Below are positions 25,552-34,288 of a DNA stretch of 64,000 nt, piece after piece (the stretch's first letter is position 1; every line of letters starts with the position of its first letter). Below the pieces are notes generated by a model. That model searched no databases, was not told the origin of the DNA, and worked only from the letters and a program-made list of their open reading frames with translations. The stretch comes from Roseburia hominis A2-183 (GTDB taxonomy: Bacteria > Bacillota > Clostridia > Lachnospirales > Lachnospiraceae). The stretch is from NCBI RefSeq assembly GCF_000225345.1, contig NC_015977.1, positions 630,001 to 694,000 on the forward strand, read 5' to 3'. Position numbers and translations under genes: made by a program.

Positions 25552-26538
25552 ATGAAGAAATTTGTTGTTAAGAGAGTATTGCTCTCGATTGTCATACTGT
25601 TCTTCGTCTCCATGATCATCTACGCGATCATGCGTTGCATGCCGTCGTCATTCGTGGAGCAGCAGGCACTGACATTGTCACAGAGACCGGGAGCAAAGAG
25701 TTATGACGAATGGGTGGCACAGTTAAATGCATCGTACGGTCTGGACACCGGTGTGATCCAGGGATATTTCCGCTGGGCAGCAAAAGCAATCCGCGGACAG
25801 TTCGGTGATTCCTGGTATTTTAACCAGCCGGTACTGACCAAATTCGCAAGCGTTATCTGGTATTCGTTTGCACTGTCACTGGCATCTTTTGTTCTGGAGA
25901 TCATCATCGCAATTCCGGCAGGTATTGCCGCTGCGAGAAAGCAGTATTCTGCAACCGATTATACAATCACCGTTATTGCACTGGTCGGTATTTCTCTTCC
26001 GAGCTTTTTCGTTGCAACACTTTTAAAATGGGTCTTTTCCGTAAAGCTTGGCTGGTTCGACCTCTACGGTATTGTCGGACGTAACTTCCAGAGCCTTTCC
26101 TCCGGACGGCAGATTCTGGATATGGCATGGCATCTGGTACTTCCGGTAATTACACTGACGATCGTGAGCATCGGTTCCCTGATGCGTTACACCAGAACCA
26201 ATATGCTTGAAGTGCTGAATGCGGATTACATCCGTACGGCGCGCGCGAAGGGACTGCCGGAGAAGCGTGTCATTCATTACCACGCATTCCGCAATATCTT
26301 AATCCCGATTATCACGCTGCTCGGCGGTACACTGCCGGGACTCTTCAGTGGTGCCATGGTAACAGAGACGCTGTTCCAGATCCCAGGTATCGGATATACT
26401 TCTTACCAGGCGGTATTACAGGGTGACATTCCGTTTGTTATGTTCTACATGCTGTTTTCCGCAGTGTTGATCTTACTTGGCAACCTGATTGCCGATATTT
26501 TATACGCAGTTGTGGACCCGCGTGTCCGCGTGAACTAG
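25552..26538 (+). CDS. peptide ABC transporter permease, OppB/DppB type (system 2)
   Basis: The 328-residue, six-helix permease begins MKKFVVKRVLLSIVILFFVS. The long loop SFVEQQALTLSQRPGAKSYD is followed by the TM2-5 core and the EAA loop YIRTARAKGLPEKRVIHYHA. The start at 25552 is preferred over an upstream GTG because AGGAAAGG lies before it and the signal-like N-terminus aligns with the system 1 homologue. It is separated from its binding-protein gene by two hairpins and from the OppC gene by 15 bp. Confidence 0.94.
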   Translation: MKKFVVKRVLLSIVILFFVSMIIYAIMRCMPSSFVEQQALTLSQRPGAKSYDEWVAQLNASYGLDTGVIQGYFRWAAKAIRGQFGDSWYFNQPVLTKFASVIWYSFALSLASFVLEIIIAIPAGIAAARKQYSATDYTITVIALVGISLPSFFVATLLKWVFSVKLGWFDLYGIVGRNFQSLSSGRQILDMAWHLVLPVITLTIVSIGSLMRYTRTNMLEVLNADYIRTARAKGLPEKRVIHYHAFRNILIPIITLLGGTLPGLFSGAMVTETLFQIPGIGYTSYQAVLQGDIPFVMFYMLFSAVLILLGNLIADILYAVVDPRVRVN

Positions 26539-26553
26539 AAAGGAGGAGAGAAC

Positions 26554-28218
26554 ATGGAGAACGAGAAGAATAATATGAAGCTTGATGACGCGCAGCGTGT
26601 CCGCGTACTTTCCCCCGGAATGATGGTTGCAAAGCGGTTTTTCCGCAACAGACTGGCAATTGTAGGACTGGTTATCATTATCTGTATGTTCCTGTTTGCC
26701 TTTGTCGGAGGTGCAGTCAATCCGTATTCCCAGAGTGAGGTCTTTTACCGCACGGAAGAGATGAAGAAGGATTATGCCGGCGCGGCAAAAATTGATGAGT
26801 TTCAGGTGTTTGCAGCGGACGGTGTGGAGCTTCCGAGCGATGTGTATTCCAAGATGATCCTGGCCGTGACGAAAAATGCCCTGGTGTTCGAGACCAGAGA
26901 TGGACAGACACTGGCACTTGGCAAAATTGATGACGACACATATCACATCTACGCGGCAGAGCAGCAGATGAATCCGCTGGCATTAAAGTCTGAGGAGCAT
27001 GACGCTGCGGAGGCAGCCGGACAGAACCAGTTTACTTACAACGGCGTGGAGTATGTGTTTGATGCATCCGGTGTGAAAGAGACACTGTACACGACGACAG
27101 AGCTTGGTATTGCCTGCCGGAAGTCTGTGACAGCTTTTGATGAGGGCACAACATTTTCTTATGATTTTTACAGCAAGGTGCTGACTGCGATTGCAAACGG
27201 CGATAAGAACGTTGAGGCGGACGGCGTGAACTACACGGTTGAAAACGAGGGCAGCGCTGCCATGATTCATACGGCAGACGGTGCGGATTATGCTTATGTA
27301 TCTGATATGAGCATGAATCCGGTTTCCAGTGGTATCGTGCTGACACCGGCGTTCAAGGAGGCAGCTGAGGCTGCAATGACTGCCGGGGAGAATTCCTTTG
27401 AGTATACGGACGAGCAGGGTGAGACCGACACCTATCTGATCAAGGATAAAAACGGTCAGTATACGATTCAGCGCTATCAGGAGACGCGTGTCATCGACAG
27501 TTATGCGGCACCATCTGCAAAGCATCTGTGCGGAACGGATGGCAACGGAATGGATCTTCTGGCGCGTCTGATGTACGGCGGACGAATTTCCCTTATGATC
27601 GGATTTGTCGTAGTTATCATTGAGCTTATCATTGGTATCATTGTAGGTGGTATCGCAGGATTTTTCGGCGGATGGGTGGACACACTCCTGATGCGTGTGG
27701 TTGATGTTGTTTACTGTATCCCGGCGATTCCGCTGTATCTGATCCTCGGTTCGATCATGGATTACTACAAGGCTTCGGCAAAGACACGTATCTACATGCT
27801 GTGTATTGTCATGAGTATCATCGGCTGGGTCAGCATTGCCCGTATTATCCGCGGACAGATCTTGTCCCTGCGAGAGCAGGAGTTCATGACGGCGGCAGAG
27901 GCAACCGGTATCCGCGTAAGCCGTAGGATTTTCAGACATCTGATCCCGAATGTTATCCCGCAGCTTGTCGTATTCGCAAGTATGGGAATCGGTGATGTCA
28001 TTCTTGCCGAGTCCACATTGAGTTTCCTGGGTCTTGGTATCAAGTATCCGGCGGCTTCCTGGGGAAGTATCATCAATGCGGTCAACGACTCTTACGTTAT
28101 GACGAACTATTTATTCGTGTGGGTTCCGGCAGGCGTCCTGATCCTGCTCACGGTACTTGCATATAACTTTATCGGTGATGGTCTGCGTGATGCATTCGAT
28201 CCGAAGATGAAACGGTAG
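26554..28218 (+). CDS. peptide ABC transporter permease, OppC type with large extracytoplasmic insertion (system 2)
   Basis: At 554 residues this is about 200 longer than a normal OppC. The N-terminal helix (about 35-56) and the C-terminal permease core (from about 325: LCGTDGNGMDLLARLMYGGR, EAA loop FMTAAEATGIRVSRRIFRHL) are standard. Between them lies a segment of roughly 270 residues outside the membrane with weakly repeated units. Compare QQMNPLALKSEEHDAAEAAG with SMNPVSSGIVLTPAFKEAAE, each followed by a (Y/T)-rich hairpin (FTYNGVEYVFD; FEYTDEQGETDTYLI). The insertion may dock the oversized binding protein encoded upstream; that is inference. AAGGAGGAG is the ribosome site. Confidence 0.92.
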   Translation: MENEKNNMKLDDAQRVRVLSPGMMVAKRFFRNRLAIVGLVIIICMFLFAFVGGAVNPYSQSEVFYRTEEMKKDYAGAAKIDEFQVFAADGVELPSDVYSKMILAVTKNALVFETRDGQTLALGKIDDDTYHIYAAEQQMNPLALKSEEHDAAEAAGQNQFTYNGVEYVFDASGVKETLYTTTELGIACRKSVTAFDEGTTFSYDFYSKVLTAIANGDKNVEADGVNYTVENEGSAAMIHTADGADYAYVSDMSMNPVSSGIVLTPAFKEAAEAAMTAGENSFEYTDEQGETDTYLIKDKNGQYTIQRYQETRVIDSYAAPSAKHLCGTDGNGMDLLARLMYGGRISLMIGFVVVIIELIIGIIVGGIAGFFGGWVDTLLMRVVDVVYCIPAIPLYLILGSIMDYYKASAKTRIYMLCIVMSIIGWVSIARIIRGQILSLREQEFMTAAEATGIRVSRRIFRHLIPNVIPQLVVFASMGIGDVILAESTLSFLGLGIKYPAASWGSIINAVNDSYVMTNYLFVWVPAGVLILLTVLAYNFIGDGLRDAFDPKMKR

Positions 28219-28227
28219 GTGACAGGA

Positions 28228-29406
28228 ATGGCATTTAATAATAAGAAGAAAAACGCAAATTATATCTCCGCAAAAGAATCCCGCGCGATTGCGCGGGAGA
28301 ACCGCAAGATTACGCAGGAGATCGAGAAAAAAAGAAACAGAAAGCATATTCCGGAGGAGGAATATGTGACAAAGATGAAGAATCCGGAGAACTGCGTTGA
28401 GTTCGACAACGTTCAGACTTATTTCTTCACGGACATCGGAACGGTCAAGTCTGTCGATGGTGTATCGTTTGATGTGCCGCAGGGCAAGACGGTCGGTATC
28501 GTAGGTGAGTCCGGCTGCGGAAAATCCGTGACAAGCCTTTCCCTGATGCAGCTGGTACAGCGCCCATCCGGTCAGACCGTGGGAGGAGAGATCCGCTTTA
28601 ATACCGGCGATCATGTATACAATGTGGTCAACACGCCGACTTCTGTAATGCAGAAGCTGCGCGGCAACTACATGTCCATGATTTTCCAGGAGCCGATGAC
28701 CTCCTTAAATCCGGTACTTCGTATCGGCGAGCAGGTGGATGAGGTCATTGCACTTCACAATCCGGATATGACAAAGGATGACGTCAAGACACGTACGATC
28801 CAGATGCTTGAGATGGTCGGCATTGCCAACAAGGAAGGCGTATACCGGATGTATCCGCACGAGCTTTCCGGCGGTATGCGCCAGCGAATCATGATCGCAA
28901 TGGCGCTTGCATGTAATCCGCGTCTGATTATCGCCGATGAGCCTACAACAGCGCTCGATGTGACGATCCAGGCACAGATCCTCGATCTGCTCCGCGGACT
29001 GAAGGATAAGATCAACAGCTCCATCATGCTGATCACACACGATCTCGGTGTGGTTGCAGAGATGGCAGATTACGTGGTCGTTATGTATGCGGGACGTGTT
29101 GTGGAAAAAGGAACGGCACGCGAGATTTTCAAAGATCCGAGACACCCGTATACCATCGGACTGATGAAGTCAAAGCCGGTGGTCGGTAAATATACGGAGA
29201 AGCTTTACAGCATTCCGGGAAGCGTTCCGAACCCAATTGATATGCCGAACTACTGCTACTTTAAGGATCGCTGCGAGATGTGCGTAGACGGCTGTGAGGG
29301 AGCATATCCGGGAATGTACCAGATTTCCCCGACACATTTTGTAAGCTGCTACCGCTGTGCGGCGGAGGCAGTCGGCAAGGAAGGAGACACGAAGAATGAG
29401 CAATAA
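28228..29406 (+). CDS. peptide ABC transporter ATPase, OppD/DppD type (system 2)
   Basis: The 392-residue ATPase has an unusual basic N-terminal extension of about 50 residues (ISAKESRAIARENRKITQEI) before the ABC domain. Motifs: Walker A GESGCGKS, Q-loop FQEPMTSLNPV, signature LSGGMRQR, Walker B LIIADEPTTALD, switch His in ITHDLGV. The C-terminal Cys cluster is CYFKDRCEMCVDGC. The ATG at 28228 is preferred because AGGTGACAGG lies upstream; a GTG at 28219 right after the preceding stop is the alternative. It overlaps the OppF gene by 11 bp. Confidence 0.94.
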   Translation: MAFNNKKKNANYISAKESRAIARENRKITQEIEKKRNRKHIPEEEYVTKMKNPENCVEFDNVQTYFFTDIGTVKSVDGVSFDVPQGKTVGIVGESGCGKSVTSLSLMQLVQRPSGQTVGGEIRFNTGDHVYNVVNTPTSVMQKLRGNYMSMIFQEPMTSLNPVLRIGEQVDEVIALHNPDMTKDDVKTRTIQMLEMVGIANKEGVYRMYPHELSGGMRQRIMIAMALACNPRLIIADEPTTALDVTIQAQILDLLRGLKDKINSSIMLITHDLGVVAEMADYVVVMYAGRVVEKGTAREIFKDPRHPYTIGLMKSKPVVGKYTEKLYSIPGSVPNPIDMPNYCYFKDRCEMCVDGCEGAYPGMYQISPTHFVSCYRCAAEAVGKEGDTKNEQ

Positions 29407-30403
29407 CGAAGCAACAAAGACAACCAATCAGAGCGGCAATATTCTTGAAGTGTCTCATCTGAAAAAGTATTTCCCGATTAAGGGAGGGTTCTTCGGCGGT
29501 GCGACAGGCAGTGTGAAGGCGGTCGACGACGTGTCTTTTAACATTAAGCGCGGCACTACCATGGGACTTGTAGGAGAGTCCGGATGTGGAAAGTCCACGA
29601 CCGGAAGAACGATCTTGCGTCTGATCGAGAAGACAGACGGCGAGATTCTCTTCAATGGCGAGGACATCAGCAAGTACGATAAGAAGCAGCTCCGCGATCT
29701 GCGCACAAAGATGCAGATCATTTTCCAGGATCCGTATTCATCCCTGTCTCCGCGTCTCCCGATCGGTGAGATCATCGGTGAGGCAGTGCGTGAGCATGGA
29801 CTCGTGCCGAAGGAGCAGTTTGATGATTATATCACCAAGGTTATGAAGGACTGTGGATTACAGGAGTATCACAAGGATCGTTATCCGCACGAGTTTTCCG
29901 GCGGTCAGAGACAGAGAATCTGTATCGCGCGTGCGCTTGCGCTGAATCCGGAATTCATCGTGTGCGATGAGCCGGTATCTGCACTGGACGTGTCGATTCA
30001 GGCACAGATCATTAACCTGCTTCGCGATCTGCAGAAGGAGAGAGGACTGACCTATCTGTTTATCTCTCACGATCTGTCTGTCGTAGAGCATATTTCTGAT
30101 ACCGTGGGCGTTATGTACCTTGGCGGCATGGTAGAGTCCGGCGAGACGGCCGATATTTTCGGAAACCCGTTGCATCCGTACACGAAAGCGCTGTTTTCCG
30201 CGATTCCGATGCCGGATCCGGATGTCAGAAAGGAACGTATCCTTTTGAAGGGCGATATTCCTTCCCCGGCCAATCCGCCTGCAGGATGTAAGTTCCACAC
30301 CCGCTGCAGTGAGTGCATGGAGATCTGTAAGCACGAGGAGCCGCAGGTCAAGGATGTTGGCAACGGACATAAGGTAAAATGTCATCTCTATGATGAAAAA
30401 TAG
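29396..30403 (+). CDS. peptide ABC transporter ATPase, OppF/DppF type (system 2)
   Basis: The 335-residue ATPase has Walker A GESGCGKS, Q-loop FQDPYSSLSPRLP, signature FSGGQRQRICIARAL, Walker B FIVCDEPVSALD, switch His in ISHDLSV and the C-terminal GCKFHTRCSECMEIC. The start at 29396 (MSNNEATK) is chosen over the in-frame ATG at 29357 because AAGGAGA lies 10 bp upstream. It is the last gene of system 2. The first long palindromic repeat begins only a few bases after its stop, so that repeat may be where the operon transcript ends. Confidence 0.94.
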   Translation: MSNNEATKTTNQSGNILEVSHLKKYFPIKGGFFGGATGSVKAVDDVSFNIKRGTTMGLVGESGCGKSTTGRTILRLIEKTDGEILFNGEDISKYDKKQLRDLRTKMQIIFQDPYSSLSPRLPIGEIIGEAVREHGLVPKEQFDDYITKVMKDCGLQEYHKDRYPHEFSGGQRQRICIARALALNPEFIVCDEPVSALDVSIQAQIINLLRDLQKERGLTYLFISHDLSVVEHISDTVGVMYLGGMVESGETADIFGNPLHPYTKALFSAIPMPDPDVRKERILLKGDIPSPANPPAGCKFHTRCSECMEICKHEEPQVKDVGNGHKVKCHLYDEK

Positions 30404-30406
30404 ACG

Positions 30407-31000
30407 GGAGGCTGCCGCTTCAGGCGGACAGCTGGCGTCGAAAGAGATGTACTAGGATAAAAGATCACATTTTTCGATTTCGCTGGAAGTGTAGATGGAA
30501 CATTCGTTGAAAAAAATGCGTGCATTTCTTCCGGCTGAATGTTTGCATCAGATTCCGTGTCTCTTCCACGTTTGGACAATCCGACGGGTGCATGTCCGAC
30601 ACACCGGAGACAATGGGCGGACTTTCTGGTGTCCCTAATGGCACCTCTTCACAGACAATATAAAACCGCGCGAACCGAAACTCTTTGCCATCTGCTATTA
30701 AAAACATGGCAGATGGCAATTCAAACATCGGCTTCGCGCGGTTATGTTTTGCTCAGAGGTGCCATAAGGGACACACACAAAAGTCCTACAAATTGTCTTC
30801 CGGGATGCGGACATGACCCGCGGAGTGCTCCAAACTTGGAAAGACACGGATCATCGAAGATGCAGACATTCGGCTGGCTAGAAATGCCGCTTTTTTTGAT
30901 CCGGATTTCCATCTACATTCCATCGAAATCGAGAGGTGTGATCTTTTTATCCTATTTACTTATCTATCCTGGGAGGCTGCCGCTTGAAGCGTCAGCCTCT
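30407..31000. repeat. long imperfect palindrome, copy 1 (about 594 bp)
   Basis: The two arms fold back on each other over the whole length around a centre near 30703. The core stem is GCCATCTGC/GCAGATGGC. Next come AACCGCGCGAACCGA facing TCGGCTTCGCGCGGTT, and GTGTCCCTAATGGCACC facing GGTGCCATAAGGGACAC. Further out, CATGTCCG faces CGGACATG, and AGGATAAAAGATCAC (30454) faces GTGATCTTTTTATCCT (30938-30953). The outermost parts carry GGGAGGCTGCCGCTT. There is no transposase and no credible coding sequence. Its core is shared with the copies at 53824 and 59220. Confidence 0.9.
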
Positions 31001-31015
31001 TCGCTTGAAATTGGC

Positions 31016-31044
31016 TTGAAGATGACGGATGGGTTTTATATAAT
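31016..31044 (+). promoter_or_regulatory. promoter of the coiled-coil protein gene
   Basis: TTGAAG and TATAAT are 17 bp apart, just outside the right end of the long palindrome and 41 bp before the ATG. Confidence 0.6.
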
Positions 31045-31084
31045 AAAGGGTAGAAATGTCAGATCGGGAGAAGGAGCGAGGGAA

Positions 31085-31804
31085 ATGTTGTTTGACAGAG
31101 CTGCGAAAGGAAAGAAGTCAAAAGAGCTAAAAGGGGAGTTGAAGGATTTAAAAAAGAGTCTTCTGAATGCGGGGGGCGAGAAGGCGTATGTGAATGAGGC
31201 GCTGAGGGATTATCAGGCGGCGCTGGAACAGGGGGATACTCTGCGGGAACAGTATGAGGAGGCGAGAAGGCACCTCGCGCAGTCGAGGGCGGCGATTGAG
31301 CGTCTGTTGGAGTGCATGAAGGAAAGTCCGGTAAGTGAAGTCAAAAAGAGCCTGGACGAGCTGATGGGAGATCTGGACCAGGTCTATCATGATTGTTCCA
31401 TCCGGGATGACGATCTCGATTTTCAGTCCACGATTCAGAGCTTAAAACAGATGGTAGCGGAGTATGAGGAGCACGCGGCGAAGGCGCAGACCGAGGCGGG
31501 GAGCAAGCTGGCAGCGATCATGCTTCGGAGTGAGCTTGAGAATGTGGCGGCGGTATTGAAGGATGCGACAGGCTGGGAGGAGCCGGATTTCTTCGCGCTT
31601 GCATATTATCTCGGACATGAGAACCGGGGATCCTTGCGGGAGATGGAGAATGCGCAGCGCAACAGCTATCTGGTGGATTACTGCGGCGAGCGTTTCTGGA
31701 ACCGGTTTCTGGAACTGTGCCGCCGGGCAGAGGCGGAGCAGATGGTGCGTTTTATGACGCGCAAGTATATTTACAACACGGAAGAAAGCCCGTCAAACAG
31801 TTAA
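31085..31804 (+). CDS. helical coiled-coil protein, function unknown
   Basis: The 239-residue soluble protein is dominated by charged heptad-like helices (KELKGELKDLKKSLLNAGGE, then LREQYEEARRHLAQSRAAIE). The C-terminal third is more globular and has aromatic residues (FALAYYLGHENRGSLREMEN). No signal or membrane segment is seen. I do not recognise a family. The open frame runs back through the palindrome to 30539, but that part is repeat sequence. The ATG at 31085 has GGAGAAGGAGCGAGG upstream and a promoter at the right distance. It is monocistronic, ahead of the liv operon. Confidence 0.72.
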   Translation: MLFDRAAKGKKSKELKGELKDLKKSLLNAGGEKAYVNEALRDYQAALEQGDTLREQYEEARRHLAQSRAAIERLLECMKESPVSEVKKSLDELMGDLDQVYHDCSIRDDDLDFQSTIQSLKQMVAEYEEHAAKAQTEAGSKLAAIMLRSELENVAAVLKDATGWEEPDFFALAYYLGHENRGSLREMENAQRNSYLVDYCGERFWNRFLELCRRAEAEQMVRFMTRKYIYNTEESPSNS

Positions 31805-31926
31805 AAAATGCAGAAGAACGGACAATATAGCCGCCTGGAATACGCAATATAACCTATGGTTATTGAAAAAGACAAATTGCATAATCATACGATAAAATAA
31901 ATCAAGAATTTGGTGTAATTTTAACA

Positions 31927-31955
31927 TTGTGAATCATCTCTAATTTTGCTATTAT
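31927..31955 (+). promoter_or_regulatory. promoter of livJ
   Basis: TTGTGA and TATTAT are 17 bp apart, with TG one base before the -10 (TGCTATTAT); it ends 38 bp before the ATG. Confidence 0.6.
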
Positions 31956-31993
31956 TTCAGAAAAGATAAAGGCACTTGAGGGAGGACAATATT

Positions 31994-33211
31994 ATGAAGA
32001 AAGCATTGAGTGTATTGTTGACAGCAGCGATGGCTGCAAGTATGATGGCAGGCTGTGGAAGCTCTTCCGACGGAGCAGCATCCGGTACGACCACAGATAA
32101 CGGCGCAGCGGCAGGTACAGAGAGCGCAGGAGCCGCAGCGGCAGATGGCGCGGCATTTAAGATTGGCGGTATCGGACCGACTACCGGAGCAGCAGCGATC
32201 TACGGTACAGCAGTTATGAACGGAGCACAGATTGCTGTTGATGAGATTAACGCAGCGGGCGGTATCAACGGATATCAGATCGCATATAAGTTTGAGGATG
32301 ACCAGCATGATGCCGAGAAATCCGTCAATGCTTACAACTCCTTAAAGGATTGGGGTATGCAGATGCTGATGGGTACCGTTACAACGACTCCCTGCGTGGC
32401 AGTTGTTGAGAAGACCGCAGAGGACGGCATGTATGAACTGACACCGTCCGCATCTTCCACGGATGTAATCGATAATGATAATGTATTTCAGGTATGCTTT
32501 ACCGACCCGAACCAGGGTACTGCATCCGCACAGTATATCGGTGAGAACAAGCTGGCAGCCAAGGTTGCAGTGATCTACGACAGTTCCGATGTATATTCTT
32601 CCGGTATCGAGGCGAACTTCGTAAAAGAAGCCCAGAATCAGGGACTTGAAGTTGTTGCAGAAGAAGCGTTTACCGCAGATTCCAAGACAGACTTCTCCAC
32701 ACAGCTTCAGAAGGCACAGAGCGCAGGTGCAGAGCTTGTATTCCTTCCGATCTACTACACAGAGGCATCCATCATCTTGACACAGGCAGACAGCATGGGA
32801 TATGCTCCGACATTCTTTGGATGCGACGGTCTGGACGGACTGCTTGGTGTTGAGAATTTTAACACAGAGCTGGCAGAGGGCGTAATGCTCTTGACACCGT
32901 TTGCAGCAGATGCAGATGATGAGAAGACACAGTCCTTTGTTACAAAGTACAAAGAAGCATATGGGGATACACCGAACCAGTTCGCAGCAGATGCTTACGA
33001 TGCAATCTACATTATCAAAGCAGCGGCAGAGCAGGCAGGCGTGACACCGGATATGAGCGTGGCAGATATTGGCAGTGCACTTGAGGCGGCTATGGCAGAG
33101 ATCAGCGTTGACGGTTTGACTGGTGATTCCATGACATGGCAGGCAACCGGCGAGGTCAGCAAGGCGCCGAAGGCAGTCGTAATCAAAGACGGTGCTTATT
33201 CAGCAATGTAA
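31994..33211 (+). CDS. livJ: branched-chain amino acid-binding lipoprotein, LivJ/LivK type
   Basis: The 405-residue lipoprotein has lipobox Cys21 in MMAGCGSS, an Ala/Gly linker, and the type 1 periplasmic-binding fold of the Leu/Ile/Val receptor family. Recognisable parts are FKIGGIGPTTGAAAIYGTAV, DEINAAGGINGYQI, KVAVIYDSSDVYSSGIEANF and a C-terminal AADAYDAIYIIKAA. It delivers branched-chain or related amino acids to LivHMGF. GGAGGACAATATT precedes the ATG. A strong hairpin between it and livH should make this product more abundant than the permease. Confidence 0.94.
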   Translation: MKKALSVLLTAAMAASMMAGCGSSSDGAASGTTTDNGAAAGTESAGAAAADGAAFKIGGIGPTTGAAAIYGTAVMNGAQIAVDEINAAGGINGYQIAYKFEDDQHDAEKSVNAYNSLKDWGMQMLMGTVTTTPCVAVVEKTAEDGMYELTPSASSTDVIDNDNVFQVCFTDPNQGTASAQYIGENKLAAKVAVIYDSSDVYSSGIEANFVKEAQNQGLEVVAEEAFTADSKTDFSTQLQKAQSAGAELVFLPIYYTEASIILTQADSMGYAPTFFGCDGLDGLLGVENFNTELAEGVMLLTPFAADADDEKTQSFVTKYKEAYGDTPNQFAADAYDAIYIIKAAAEQAGVTPDMSVADIGSALEAAMAEISVDGLTGDSMTWQATGEVSKAPKAVVIKDGAYSAM

Positions 33212-33234
33212 TAGAGCAGGCAGGAAAGGCCAAT

Positions 33235-33295
33235 AAAGAGGTTGGCGCGTTGGCGGGGGCGACTACCCGCCGGCGCGGAACCTCTTCTTTTTTCG
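33235..33295 (+). terminator. terminator/attenuator between livJ and livH
   Basis: AAGAGGTT..CGCG..GCGGG pairs with CCCGC..CGCG..AACCTCTT, a long GC-rich stem followed by CTTTTTT. It should end most livJ transcripts. Confidence 0.88.
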
Positions 33296-33303
33296 GTTTT
33301 AAG

Positions 33304-33332
33304 TTGTATACAGGTATGTAACATGTTATAAT
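33304..33332 (+). promoter_or_regulatory. internal promoter for livHMGF
   Basis: TTGTAT and TATAAT are 17 bp apart with an extended TGT before the -10, placed right after the attenuator and 55 bp before livH. Confidence 0.6.
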
Positions 33333-33387
33333 AAGTGAAACTGCTGACGTTTTAACGTATTAAACAAGGAAAGACAGAGGTGTTGTT

Positions 33388-34269
33388 ATGAATTTCTTAT
33401 CCTATCTGATCAATGGAATCAGTCTGGGAAGCGTATATGCGATCATTGCACTCGGCTATACCATGGTATATGGTATTGCGAAAATGCTGAATTTTGCACA
33501 TGGCGATGTCATTATGATCGGGTGCTATGTGGTGTTCCTTGCAATGAGCGGCCAGGGGATCAGCCCGCTTCCGGCGGTGGTTCTCTCCATCATCGTATGT
33601 ACCGTTCTCGGAATTGTTGTTGAAAAAATTGCCTACAAGCCGCTGCGAAGAGCAACGCCGCTTGCCGTGCTCATCACAGCGATCGGTGTCAGCTATTTCC
33701 TGCAGAATGCGGCATTGCTGCTGTTTGGAGCGGATACGAAATCATTCAGTTCCGTTGTGTCCCTGCCTTCCTTAAAGCTGGCAGACGGCGCGTTGACCAT
33801 TTCCGGCACAACCATTGTCACCGTGCTGGCATGCGTGGTGATTATGATCGCACTGATGATGTTCATTAAGAAGACGAAAGCCGGACAGGCAATGCTTGCG
33901 GTATCCGAGGATAAAGATGCGGCACAGCTCATGGGAGTCAATGTCAATGCGACGATTTCCCTGACCTTTGCCATCGGTTCCGGACTTGCGGCGATCGCAG
34001 GTGTGCTGTTCTGTTCCGCGTATCCGACGCTGACACCGTACACCGGTTCCATGCCGGGTATCAAAGCATTTACGGCTGCTGTTTTCGGCGGAATCGGATC
34101 GATCCCGGGAGCACTGATCGGCGGAATTCTCCTTGGAATTATTGAGATTCTGGGACGTGCCTACATATCCTCCCAGCTTTCGGATGCGATTGTATTTGCG
34201 GTTTTGATTGTTGTGCTTCTTGTAAAACCGACCGGAATTCTTGGAAAACAGATTCATGAGAAAGTATAA
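33388..34269 (+). CDS. livH: branched-chain amino acid ABC permease LivH
   Basis: The 293-residue permease has about eight helices. It shows the family start LSYLINGISLGSVYAIIALG, MVYGIAKMLNFAHGDVIMIG (the conserved NFAHGD), the segment DKDAAQLMGVNVNATISLTF, and GIKAFTAAVFGGIGSIPGAL near the C-terminus. It forms the membrane channel together with LivM. It lies 19 bp before livM; a ribosome site is weak (GAAAGACAGAGG). Confidence 0.95.
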   Translation: MNFLSYLINGISLGSVYAIIALGYTMVYGIAKMLNFAHGDVIMIGCYVVFLAMSGQGISPLPAVVLSIIVCTVLGIVVEKIAYKPLRRATPLAVLITAIGVSYFLQNAALLLFGADTKSFSSVVSLPSLKLADGALTISGTTIVTVLACVVIMIALMMFIKKTKAGQAMLAVSEDKDAAQLMGVNVNATISLTFAIGSGLAAIAGVLFCSAYPTLTPYTGSMPGIKAFTAAVFGGIGSIPGALIGGILLGIIEILGRAYISSQLSDAIVFAVLIVVLLVKPTGILGKQIHEKV

Positions 34270-34288
34270 TGCAAAAGGGAGAACAGCT

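Noticed and set aside
26983..27939. 318-codon frame on the minus strand
   Set aside because: It is antisense to the OppC gene of system 2, with His/Arg/Cys-rich composition typical of shadows.
30407..31000. Insertion sequence or retron
   Set aside because: No transposase or reverse transcriptase is encoded in or beside any of the three copies, and the ends differ between copies.
30539..31084. Upstream extension of the coiled-coil gene to 421 codons
   Set aside because: The extension lies in the long palindrome; a good ribosome site and promoter place the start at 31085.
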